From NCBI GenBank assembly GCA_002786715.1, contig PCTW01000084.1:293663-357662 (forward strand): a DNA stretch of 64,000 nucleotides, written 5' to 3'. Source of the DNA: Bdellovibrio sp. CG22_combo_CG10-13_8_21_14_all_39_27. Lineage in GTDB: Bacteria > Bdellovibrionota > Bacteriovoracia > Bacteriovoracales > Bacteriovoracaceae. The notes under the pieces were generated by a model that saw nothing but the letters and a program-made list of their open reading frames with translations, made no database searches and was not told the origin of the DNA. Shown here piece by piece: positions 54,330-62,019 of the stretch (position 1 is its first letter; every line of letters starts with the position of its first letter). Position numbers and translations under genes: made by a program.

Positions 54330-56530
54330 TGGCCGGTTATATTATTACGGTCATTGGTGGCAAGGGAGGCGTTGGTAAGTCGCAAGTCGCGGCCAATCTC
54401 GCTTTTGCTTATGCTCAAGAAACGAGAACAAAAGTTCTTCTGATGGATTTTGATCAAAAGGCCTCCGGAGATCAAGACTTTATTACTGGTATAAAACCTA
54501 AAAAAACAATTAAAGAGTTGTCTGAGTTTACAGGGGCAATTGATCCTCGATCACTTCTGCCTTTTATTGCAGATCATCCGCAGAATGTTTCCTATATCGG
54601 ACTTCCAAGCGATGTTTCTGCTACTCAACAGATTAATTCAGAAGCTCTTGGGAAGGTTTTAAAAGCAATCACCAATATTTATCCATTAACAATTATTGAT
54701 GGAGGATCTGAACTTAGTGGTCTTGCTTTAAAAGCTTTAGAATATTCGACTTCTATATTTTTAACTGTGACACCGGATATTTTGGCACTTAATCAGACGA
54801 AGAGAATGTTCTCTGAGCTTGTGACCATGCTTTTTCCGAAGGATATGATTCTCATTATTTTGAATCAATATCAAAAAGGTCATCCCGTTTCTCCTGAAGT
54901 TGTGGGTTCGACAGTTGGTAAACCCGTCTTTTCAGTAATTCCCAAAGATGATCAATCTTGTGTTTCCGCTTTAAACCAAAAAAAACCAGTGATGGTGATT
55001 GCGAAGACCAGCCCTTTTGCTCAAGGTGTGATTGAGTGCGCTCGTAAAGTAGTTCAAAAAAACGTACTTAAGACACTTGCTCGTCTCAATAAACCTACAG
55101 ATATCGGCAAGCCGAAAGCCTCTGGCGATAGCGATGGAATGAGCAAAGGCGAATTTGATGCTTGGACTGATCTCAAATCACGCATTCACCGGGCCCTAGT
55201 CGATGAAATGGATTTAAAAAAGAGTGCTGACTCAAAAGATCCTAAAGCACAGATCATTTTAAAGGAACAAACTAAAAAAATGGTGGTTGATCTTTTAAAT
55301 AAAGAAGACACCAAGGGCATATTAAATTCTCGTGAAGACATGAACCAAATCGTAAAAGAAATCTTAGACGAAGCTTTGGGTCTTGGTCCTCTGGAAGATT
55401 TATTGGCCGATAAATCATGTGCTGAAATCATGGTGATTGGGCCTAAGAAAATTTATTATGAGCACAACGGAAAGATCAAAAAATCGACTGTTAGTTTTAC
55501 TAATGATCGCCAAGTTTTAAATGTAATCGAAAGAATTGTGGCACCAATCGGTCGTCGTATTGATGAAAAGACGCCTTATGTGGATGCACGACTTCAAGAT
55601 GGCTCGCGTGTGCATGCCATTATCCCTCCATGTGCTTTGGATGGTTGTACGATAACCATACGAAAATTTCCAGATAAGCGTTTGGGTTGGAAAGATCTTG
55701 TTAATTACGGATCAATGACTCAAAACATGGCAGACTTTTTGCGAATTGCCGTTGAAGCGCATCGAAATATAATTATTAGTGGTGGTACTGGCTCTGGTAA
55801 AACCACATTGATTAATACTCTTGGGGGATTCATTCCTTCTAATGAACGTATTATTACTTGTGAAGATTCGGCTGAACTCAATCTTCCGCAAGATCACGTA
55901 GTTCGCTTGGAAACAAGACCTCCCACTTTAGAGGGTGATGGAGCTATTGATATTCGCTGTCTGGTTAAGCAGACTTTGAGAATGAGACCTGATCGAATTG
56001 TGGTAGGGGAATGTCGTGGTGGAGAAACGCTCGATATGCTTCAGGCAATGGGAACAGGCCACGAAGGTTCAATGACGACCATTCACTCGAACAATCCTCG
56101 TGAATGCATTGGCCGTATAGAAACTCTGGTTCAATATGCGGGAGCAGGTTTAACTTCAAAAGCTATTCGAGAAATGATTGCCAGTGCGGTTCACATGATC
56201 ATTCAGCAATCGCGTATTGATGATGGTTCAAGAAAAGTTACTTATGTAACTGAAGTGGGCGGAATGCAGGGGGATGTTGTCATCCTTCAAGATATTTTTG
56301 TTTATGCCCAAAAGGGATTTGATAAGACGGGGAAAATCGTTGGTGAGTTTCAAGCCACTGGCTTTATTCCCAAGTTTGTCGAAATTTTAGAAAAGAAAGG
56401 TTACAAAATTCCTCGCGGTCTCTTTAGTAATACGACTCAAGGAAAAGGGCCGGCAGACCAAGCTCCTGCGGCACCTGCTTCAAAGCCTGGAAATAATCAA
56501 CCTCCTGATCCTAAGAAGAAAACAGGATAA
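54329..56530 (+). CDS. Fused CpaE/TadZ - CpaF/TadA ATPase of the Tad system
   Basis: A single 733-residue protein. Residues 1-250 are a MinD/ParA-like ATPase (GGKGGVGKSQVAANLA, deviant Walker A, residues 10-23) like CpaE/TadZ, but without its usual receiver domain. After a linker (about 255-330), residues about 340-700 are a complete CpaF/TadA secretion ATPase: GGTGSGKTT (about 485-493), the Asp box region CEDSAELNL, MRPDRIVVGECRGGE and GHEGSMTTIHSN. A proline-rich tail ends the protein. TadZ places the motor at the pole; fusing it to TadA would make that link obligatory. This fusion is rare as far as I know. Confidence 0.92.
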   Translation: MAGYIITVIGGKGGVGKSQVAANLAFAYAQETRTKVLLMDFDQKASGDQDFITGIKPKKTIKELSEFTGAIDPRSLLPFIADHPQNVSYIGLPSDVSATQQINSEALGKVLKAITNIYPLTIIDGGSELSGLALKALEYSTSIFLTVTPDILALNQTKRMFSELVTMLFPKDMILIILNQYQKGHPVSPEVVGSTVGKPVFSVIPKDDQSCVSALNQKKPVMVIAKTSPFAQGVIECARKVVQKNVLKTLARLNKPTDIGKPKASGDSDGMSKGEFDAWTDLKSRIHRALVDEMDLKKSADSKDPKAQIILKEQTKKMVVDLLNKEDTKGILNSREDMNQIVKEILDEALGLGPLEDLLADKSCAEIMVIGPKKIYYEHNGKIKKSTVSFTNDRQVLNVIERIVAPIGRRIDEKTPYVDARLQDGSRVHAIIPPCALDGCTITIRKFPDKRLGWKDLVNYGSMTQNMADFLRIAVEAHRNIIISGGTGSGKTTLINTLGGFIPSNERIITCEDSAELNLPQDHVVRLETRPPTLEGDGAIDIRCLVKQTLRMRPDRIVVGECRGGETLDMLQAMGTGHEGSMTTIHSNNPRECIGRIETLVQYAGAGLTSKAIREMIASAVHMIIQQSRIDDGSRKVTYVTEVGGMQGDVVILQDIFVYAQKGFDKTGKIVGEFQATGFIPKFVEILEKKGYKIPRGLFSNTTQGKGPADQAPAAPASKPGNNQPPDPKKKTG

Positions 56531-56532
56531 TT

Positions 56533-57423
56533 ATGGGCTTTTTTATCGAACTCATTGGATACAATGGAATGATTGCAGTGATTGGAATCTCTGTCTTCAT
56601 GTTCGCTTTTAAGTATAGTCGCGGTATTTTTGATTGGATTGAAAAGCAAACAATCGGGACTCGCGTTTATATTATGGAAAAATTGGAATTGCTTTTCATT
56701 AATATTCCCCCTGAGAAAGTTACTAATATGCTTTTGGGATTGGCCTTCGGGTTGGGGACTGTTCTGTTTATTCTCTTTGCATTAACGGGCTTTTGGATCG
56801 TCGCTTTTATCTTTTTTGTCATTGGGGTCTTTGTCGGCTTCAAAATCCCCAAACCCGTCATAGATTTTATGGTCGAGAAGAGAATTAAAAAATATCAAGG
56901 CCAGATGGTTGATGGACTTACCCTCTTATCAAATGGTATTCGCGCCGGTTTATCTGTCCCTCAAGCCTTGGGGATGATTGTTCGAGAAATGCCAGCTCCT
57001 ATTTCTGAAGAATTCAATATGATTCTACAGCAGAACAGAATTGGTCTTACTCTGGAGGAATGCTTTGAAAATTTGGCGAAAAGAGTTCCTACAGAAGATA
57101 ATGATATGTTTGTCGCGAGTATGAATATCCTTCGTGAAACAGGTGGTAACTTAGCTGAGACTTTCGACACGATTGTTTTTGTTATTCGCGAAAGAATTCG
57201 ATTGCAGCAAAAAATTGATACTTATACAGCTCAAGGCATGTTTCAGGGAGCTACTATTTTTAGTATGCCTTTTGCCATTGGTGCTATTTACGCAGCATCT
57301 GATCCAGAAGCGGTAAAACCTCTGTTTACGACACCTTTGGGTTTGATTATGACAATTGTAGCCTTAGGGCTGGATTTGGCCGGCGGATTTGTCATCTTAA
57401 AAATAGTAAAAATAAGGATTTAG
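56533..57423 (+). CDS. tadB: Tad inner-membrane platform protein TadB
   Basis: A 296-residue polytopic protein of the GspF superfamily. It has N-terminal helices (about 10-27, 70-110), the cytoplasmic T2SF domain (about 125-250, with GGNLAETFDTIVFVIRERIR) and C-terminal helices. It starts 3 bases after the ATPase gene. The usual next gene, tadC, is missing here; the locus stops, and an RHS gene follows. TadC may be elsewhere or TadB may act alone. Confidence 0.9.
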   Translation: MGFFIELIGYNGMIAVIGISVFMFAFKYSRGIFDWIEKQTIGTRVYIMEKLELLFINIPPEKVTNMLLGLAFGLGTVLFILFALTGFWIVAFIFFVIGVFVGFKIPKPVIDFMVEKRIKKYQGQMVDGLTLLSNGIRAGLSVPQALGMIVREMPAPISEEFNMILQQNRIGLTLEECFENLAKRVPTEDNDMFVASMNILRETGGNLAETFDTIVFVIRERIRLQQKIDTYTAQGMFQGATIFSMPFAIGAIYAASDPEAVKPLFTTPLGLIMTIVALGLDLAGGFVILKIVKIRI

Positions 57424-57516
57424 AAATGTCATTAGAGCTAAAGTCATTTTCTCTTTTGACCGAAAAGACAGTTAGAGTTGTAGGTTTTTAGAAACTTTTA
57501 GACAAGGATAAAGACA

Positions 57517-59148
57517 ATGAAAAGGTTGGGATTAATTTTACTCATGTTCGCCTTCTCTCAGGCATTTGCAGGAGTGAACTTCAAGAATGGTAACTTCTAT
57601 ATTAACTATACCGACATTGTCGTATCTGGCGGTGGTGGTACCGAAGACCTATCGATTGTTAGAACATACAATTCGACTGCAACTGATAAGGGGTGGTTTG
57701 GTTTTGGATGGGGTTCAGATTATGAAACCTATGTAGCCACACAACCTGATGGTTCAGTTATTATTTTCGAAAATGGTGTTGGTTCTAAAACGCGCTTTAC
57801 TCCAAAGGAAAGTGTCGATACAGATTCAGCAGCTAAGAAAATTGTTGAAGCAATGAGAAAAAGATCTGAGTTGGATGCAAAGACAACTGCTGGTTTAATT
57901 GAAAGACTTAAGGGTGATGCTGATTTGAGAGCGGCATATGCCAAGAAGTTTAATGTTGAAACAAAAGTAGCAGAAGGAACAGTTCTTTATTCGAATGAAA
58001 AAGGAATGCAAAAACTTTTTGTTCTTAAAAGTGGTTTCAAGAGATCTTATAGTGATGGCAAAGAAGAGTACTTTAATGCTTCTGGTAAATTAGAAAAAGT
58101 TGTTCATAAAAATAATTACTCAGTTTCATTTAACTATAAGGATGGGAATCTTAAGTCTGTAAAAGACTCACAAGCAAAGCAATTGTTTTTTGAGTGGTAT
58201 CCAGATGGAAAGGTAAAAGAGATCTTCTCTGACGCTAAAGGTGGAAAAGCTACTTATAAATTCAAAGGTGATGATCTTACTGAATCAGTAGACGTCGGCG
58301 GAAATAAGTATGTTTACGGATATGCACCTAATCACAATATGACATCAGTTTCATATTCTGATGGCAGTAAAATGTCGATTGATTACCATAAGAATACTTC
58401 TTGGGTTTCAAAGATTGTGTCACGCAATGGTGAAGCTACTAAGTATGCTTACGATTCAAATCCAAAGAACCCTGATCAACACTATTGGACAGATGTTACA
58501 AAAGATGGATCTGAAGGTAAACCAGTAACAAATCGTTACGAATATGAAATGAAAACTCGTCCAGATGGTTCAGAGTACACATACAGAGTAAAGACTGTTG
58601 TTAACAATATTTCAACAGAGACTATATACTCAGAATGTTGTTCACTTCCATTAAAGATTGTTCGTGGAAATCATGTAACTGAGTTCACCTACAATTCAAA
58701 AGGCTTATTGACTAAGAAGCACTCAAGCAAAGGTGACTTTGTTGAATTGAGCTACGATGACAAAATTAACAAGATCACTAGAGTTTACAATAACGAAGGT
58801 GTCACTAATTTTGAGTATGATGACAAAGGGAACCTTGTTAAAGCATCAAACGATAAAGGTAAGAAAGTTCTTTTGATCTATGATCGCATGGGACGCATTA
58901 CTACTATGGTCGATAATGATGCTGCGACAAAGGGTAATAGAACTTTGGCCTTCAAATACAATGCTCAAGGTAAGCCAGTTGAAATAACAATGAAGAACGT
59001 TGGTACAATTAACGTCGCTTATGACAACTTTGGTGAAATCCAAAAAGTAGAATCAAAAGCTGGTCATAAAATGGCCCTTCAGGTAACTCAGGCTTTCCAA
59101 TCATTGCTATCGATTGTGAAACCAGCCGGAGTAAACTTGAACTTGTAA
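57517..59148 (+). CDS. Secreted RHS/YD-repeat protein
   Basis: A 543-residue protein with a signal peptide (about residues 1-18, ending QAFA). The DUF6531-like start of RHS proteins follows (VNFKNGNFYINYTDIVV, RTYNSTATDKGWFGFGWGSD). A long series of YD-type repeats comes after it (for example VEYSYDDKINKITRVYNNEG-like units near 410-440 and YDRMGRITTMVD). It has no polymorphic toxin domain and no PAAR or VgrG partner, so it may be a structural surface protein rather than a toxin. A weak AAGCCTA/TAGGCTT hairpin (59178-59210) lies after it. The link with the Tad locus is positional only. Confidence 0.8.
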   Translation: MKRLGLILLMFAFSQAFAGVNFKNGNFYINYTDIVVSGGGGTEDLSIVRTYNSTATDKGWFGFGWGSDYETYVATQPDGSVIIFENGVGSKTRFTPKESVDTDSAAKKIVEAMRKRSELDAKTTAGLIERLKGDADLRAAYAKKFNVETKVAEGTVLYSNEKGMQKLFVLKSGFKRSYSDGKEEYFNASGKLEKVVHKNNYSVSFNYKDGNLKSVKDSQAKQLFFEWYPDGKVKEIFSDAKGGKATYKFKGDDLTESVDVGGNKYVYGYAPNHNMTSVSYSDGSKMSIDYHKNTSWVSKIVSRNGEATKYAYDSNPKNPDQHYWTDVTKDGSEGKPVTNRYEYEMKTRPDGSEYTYRVKTVVNNISTETIYSECCSLPLKIVRGNHVTEFTYNSKGLLTKKHSSKGDFVELSYDDKINKITRVYNNEGVTNFEYDDKGNLVKASNDKGKKVLLIYDRMGRITTMVDNDAATKGNRTLAFKYNAQGKPVEITMKNVGTINVAYDNFGEIQKVESKAGHKMALQVTQAFQSLLSIVKPAGVNLNL

Positions 59149-59277
59149 AAGCGCCACTTTTTAGAGGCAGTGAAAACAAGCCTAAGTTACTGAAAGTGTA
59201 TTATAGGCTTTTGAATTTAAAATTAGGTATTGAACGAGTGTAGAATAGTTAAAAGAGACATCTGACAGGAGAGACTT

Positions 59278-59481
59278 ATGAAGAGATTGTTATTAGCATT
59301 TTTGATTTTAGGGAATTTATCAGTTCTTCACGCGGCAGAAGCGCCTGTGGGTGAGACTGTATGCGATCAAAATGATGAAAAGTGCTGTGAGCAAGTAGCT
59401 GCTGGCAAAAGACAAGTAGATGGTGTTGAAACAGTCGTTGCCCCAGATCCGTCTAAGGGCGCACCTTCTGATAATAAGTAA
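59278..59481 (+). CDS. Small secreted cysteine-containing peptide, family copy 1
   Basis: A 67-residue precursor with a signal peptide (about residues 1-19, ending SVLHA) and a mature part of about 48 residues with Cys near 29 and a Cys pair (CC near 37-38). The mature sequence (VGET...DEKCCEQVAAGKRQVDGVE...GAPSDNK) resembles that of the peptide at 60978-61166. It has a strong AGGAG ribosome site. The function is unknown. Its terminator seems to lie inside the next gene. Confidence 0.7.
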   Translation: MKRLLLAFLILGNLSVLHAAEAPVGETVCDQNDEKCCEQVAAGKRQVDGVETVVAPDPSKGAPSDNK

Positions 59482-59499
59482 CAGCTTTCAAAAGTCAGT

Positions 59500-60819
59500 A
59501 TGTCTAACCTACGAAATATTAATTATCGAAAGAGCCTGCTTCGCAGGCTTTTTCTTTTGCTAGAGCAAGAATCGAATGCCATTCAAACTGCCCTTTTTAA
59601 AGATCTGGGCAAATCTGCGGAGGAAGCCTATTTAACTGAGGTTTCGATTTGTTTAAAAGAAACTCGATATGCATTAAAGAACATCAATAAATGGACTCGT
59701 AAAAAATGGGTTTTTCCCTCTCTGCTTAACTTCCCTTCGCTGGGCTATCTTCACCCTGAGCCTCTCGGGAAAGTTCTCATCATCGGACCTTGGAATTATC
59801 CGTTTATGCTCGTCATTTGTCCTTTGATTAGTGCCATCGCTGCAGGTAACAATGTGGTGATAAAACCTTCTGAAGTTTCTAGCAATGCAGCCGCGCTTTT
59901 AGAGAATTTTGTAAAGAAATTGGCTGCCCCTGAAATAGAAATTGTCCTCGGAGGAGTGGAAACAACAACGGCCCTTTTGCAACAACCTTTTCAACATATC
60001 TTTTATACGGGCAACGGACATGTCGGTAAAATCGTCATGAAGGCTGCTGCGGAACATTTGACTCCTGTAACTCTCGAATTAGGGGGCAAGAGCCCTTGTC
60101 TCGTCATGGAGTCAGCGGATATTGATATGGCGGCTAGAAGAATTGCTTGGGGAAAAACCATCAATGCTGGCCAGACTTGTGTGGCTCCTGATTATGTCTT
60201 AATTCCAGAGAGTAAAAAAAGGCAATTTGTTGAATCTTTTAAGCTTGAAGTAGAAAAGATGTATGGCCCTGAAGCTAGTTCTGACGAATATGCCAAGATC
60301 ATCAATCTTCGGCATTATAAAAGACTGGTTCAGCTTATTGATGCCAAAGCTGTTCTGGTTGGAGGCACTTATAATGAAGATAAGCTGCATATCGCACCCA
60401 CTATAGTCGAAGCGACCAGTGAATCGCCAGTTATGGGTGATGAGATTTTTGGGCCGATTCTCCCCTTAATTACTTTCAAGGCTTTAAGTGAAGTTAAGGC
60501 CATAATAGAAAAACATCCCTATCCACTGGCCTCCTATATCTTTTCCAAGGACTCGGCTGACCACTGGTTTATGATCTCAGAAATAGCCTCTGGTGGTGTT
60601 TGTATTAACGACACTGTTGTTCATATGATCAACCAGGAAATGCCATTTGGGGGAATTCAAGCCTCAGGGATGGGTCGCTATAGAGGTAAATTTGGTTTCG
60701 ATACCTTCACTCACTATAAACCAGTGCTTAAACGCTTCTTCTTCCTTGATCTCCCTCTTAGATACCCTCCTTTTTCTGGTAAGTTAGCCTTTTTAAAGAA
60801 ATTGCTCTCCTGGTTATAA
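59500..60819 (+). CDS. Class 3-type aldehyde dehydrogenase
   Basis: A 439-residue NAD(P)-dependent enzyme that oxidises aldehydes to acids. Motifs: GNNVVIKPSEVS (cofactor), LELGGKSPCLV (catalytic Glu), NAGQTCVAPD (catalytic Cys) and PFGGIQASGMGRY. The length and the N-terminal LGKSAEEAYLTEVS segment fit the short class 3/fatty aldehyde branch. A hydrophobic C-terminus could anchor it to membranes. Substrate probably medium or long-chain aldehydes; this is inferred. Confidence 0.9.
   Translation: MSNLRNINYRKSLLRRLFLLLEQESNAIQTALFKDLGKSAEEAYLTEVSICLKETRYALKNINKWTRKKWVFPSLLNFPSLGYLHPEPLGKVLIIGPWNYPFMLVICPLISAIAAGNNVVIKPSEVSSNAAALLENFVKKLAAPEIEIVLGGVETTTALLQQPFQHIFYTGNGHVGKIVMKAAAEHLTPVTLELGGKSPCLVMESADIDMAARRIAWGKTINAGQTCVAPDYVLIPESKKRQFVESFKLEVEKMYGPEASSDEYAKIINLRHYKRLVQLIDAKAVLVGGTYNEDKLHIAPTIVEATSESPVMGDEIFGPILPLITFKALSEVKAIIEKHPYPLASYIFSKDSADHWFMISEIASGGVCINDTVVHMINQEMPFGGIQASGMGRYRGKFGFDTFTHYKPVLKRFFFLDLPLRYPPFSGKLAFLKKLLSWL
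59533..59558 (+). terminator. Terminator-like hairpin inside the start of the aldehyde dehydrogenase gene
   Basis: AGCCTGC (59533-59539), TTC loop, GCAGGCT (59543-59549), then TTTTTCTTTT. It is a good intrinsic terminator for the small peptide gene, yet lies at codons 12-20 of the following gene. Confidence 0.6.
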
Positions 60820-60916
60820 ATTTTACGAAATGTTGAAAGTTTAGACAGTGATCGAATTTGTGACGAATCCCCTTTAAGAATACAGTGCTTTACCTCCTTC
60901 TATGGCCTTTATTTCT

Positions 60917-60932
60917 TGGCACGACTTATGCA
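60917..60932 (+). promoter_or_regulatory. Near-consensus sigma-54 promoter
   Basis: TGGCACGACTTATGCA has the exact GG-N10-GC spacing and one deviation from the TGGCAC-N5-TTGCA consensus. It lies about 45 bases before the second small secreted peptide gene, giving a start near 60944 and a leader of about 33 bases. Confidence 0.7.
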
Positions 60933-60977
60933 GTAGTACTAGTAAAACGAGACTTCAATTATGAAGGGAGGAAGAGT

Positions 60978-61166
60978 ATGAAAAATTTAGTGTTTGTTAT
61001 TTTAGCGATCCTAGCAATTAACGTTACCTTTGCTGCAGAAGTAGGCGAGATGGATGCTGACGCAAAAAAATGTGTTAGATCTGCTCAAGACGGAAGAAAA
61101 GCAGACGTTGCTATCGTTGGTTCAGATGTAAAATCAGAATCAGGCGCAACTTCAACATCAAAATAA
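60978..61166 (+). CDS. Small secreted cysteine-containing peptide, family copy 2
   Basis: A 62-residue precursor: signal peptide (about residues 1-19, ending NVTFA) and a ~43-residue mature peptide with one Cys (DAKKCVRSAQDGRKADV) and a Ser/Gly-rich end (SESGATSTSK). The start at 60978 has GGGAGGAAGAG upstream; a longer in-frame start would fall upstream of the sigma-54 promoter. Its relation to the copy at 59278 is visible in the VGE, K-C-x5-A-x-G-R/K and GA-S-K positions. A terminator follows. The function is unknown. Confidence 0.72.
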   Translation: MKNLVFVILAILAINVTFAAEVGEMDADAKKCVRSAQDGRKADVAIVGSDVKSESGATSTSK

Positions 61167-61194
61167 AAAAAGCCCCTTACGGGGCTTTTTTTTT
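61165..61194. terminator. Bidirectional terminator after the second small peptide
   Basis: AGCCCC (61171-61176)/GGGGCT (61181-61186) with a 4-base loop, A-run on the left and T-run on the right. Confidence 0.9.
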
Positions 61195-61201
61195 GTCTTA
61201 A

Positions 61202-61543
61202 TTATTCGTTCGATTCGTTAAATATCTTTCTTAATAATTCTTTTTCTTCCTGGGTATAATCATCTTCTGTCGATTCGAAAGTTCTCTTTTCTTCTGAACG
61301 TGTAGATGAAAGCGAAGATTTGACCGTATCAGCCTGAGGCTTGATATTGTTCATTGCTTGGCTGGTTAAAGCTTTTGAGTCCTTAAAAATCTTTGAGCTC
61401 CAATGACTGCTAAAGCTTGCTACTTGTCTTGTATAAGGACTGACAACGTCTTCTAAATGATCGAATACTCTTTTTTTGCCCAAAGGAATGCTAAGAATGG
61501 CAAAGCTCAAAGCGAAGTAAAAGGGAAAGCGAATTAAAAACAT
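61202..61543 (-). CDS. Small membrane-anchored or exported unknown protein
   Basis: A 113-residue protein with an N-terminal hydrophobic helix (about residues 4-20) and a long polar, helical, Ser/Glu-rich remainder. The ATG follows the response-regulator stop directly (TAAATG), so translation is coupled. No family is recognised. It may be a partner of the regulator. Confidence 0.5.
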   Translation of the reverse strand: MFLIRFPFYFALSFAILSIPLGKKRVFDHLEDVVSPYTRQVASFSSHWSSKIFKDSKALTSQAMNNIKPQADTVKSSLSSTRSEEKRTFESTEDDYTQEEKELLRKIFNESNE

Positions 61544-61942
61544 TTAAACCTCGTTCTCTATCAGCTGAGCAATCTTCTCAACTGAACTTAGAAGCATTTT
61601 CTTATCAAAGGGTTTTTGGAGAAAATCAATGGCACCGTTTGAAATCGATTCAATAATGATCGACTCCATATTTAGTGAAGACATCATGATGATATAAACA
61701 TTCATTTTCTTTTCAGAGACTAATTTAGATAATTCTATTCCTGAGACATCAGGCATGACGACATCAATGAGCCAAAGATTGGCATTAACTGTGGCGGAGA
61801 GCTGAACGGCTTCTTCAGCATTGGAAGCCGTTCCAACGACATTATAACCAGCACCCTCGAGAATTTCTGTAACACTTTTGCGAGAGTATTCAGAATCATC
61901 GACAACAACAATATTAAGAACGACACTTTTTTTTCTGCTCAT
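61544..61942 (-). CDS. Stand-alone CheY-like response regulator
   Basis: A 132-residue single receiver domain. Acidic pocket VVDDSEYSRK, phospho-acceptor LIDVVMPDVSG (Asp near 59), switch Ser/Thr in MMSS and the conserved Lys in LQKPF are all present. There is no output domain, so it acts by protein-protein contact, for example on a motor. The neighbouring small protein is co-translated. Confidence 0.9.
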   Translation of the reverse strand: MSRKKSVVLNIVVVDDSEYSRKSVTEILEGAGYNVVGTASNAEEAVQLSATVNANLWLIDVVMPDVSGIELSKLVSEKKMNVYIIMMSSLNMESIIIESISNGAIDFLQKPFDKKMLLSSVEKIAQLIENEV

Positions 61943-61994
61943 TTTCTAATGATACACCGAAAAAAGTTAGATCGCACTTAGCAATTTATCCGAC

Positions 61995-62019
61995 CAGCTT
62001 AGTCCAACAAACTAAGCTG
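61995..62019. other. Hairpin overlapping the end of the second lon
   Basis: A 9-bp stem CAGCTTAGT (61995-62003)/ACTAAGCTG (62011-62019), 7-base loop. It includes the lon stop codon. No T-run follows, so termination is uncertain. Confidence 0.45.

Noticed and set aside
57426-57491. 21-codon frame after tadB as a remnant of tadC
   Set aside because: Too short for any similarity claim and no TadC motif is visible.
60885-60977. Longer start of the second small peptide gene
   Set aside because: The extra part begins with a GTG upstream of the sigma-54 promoter and would bury the signal peptide.
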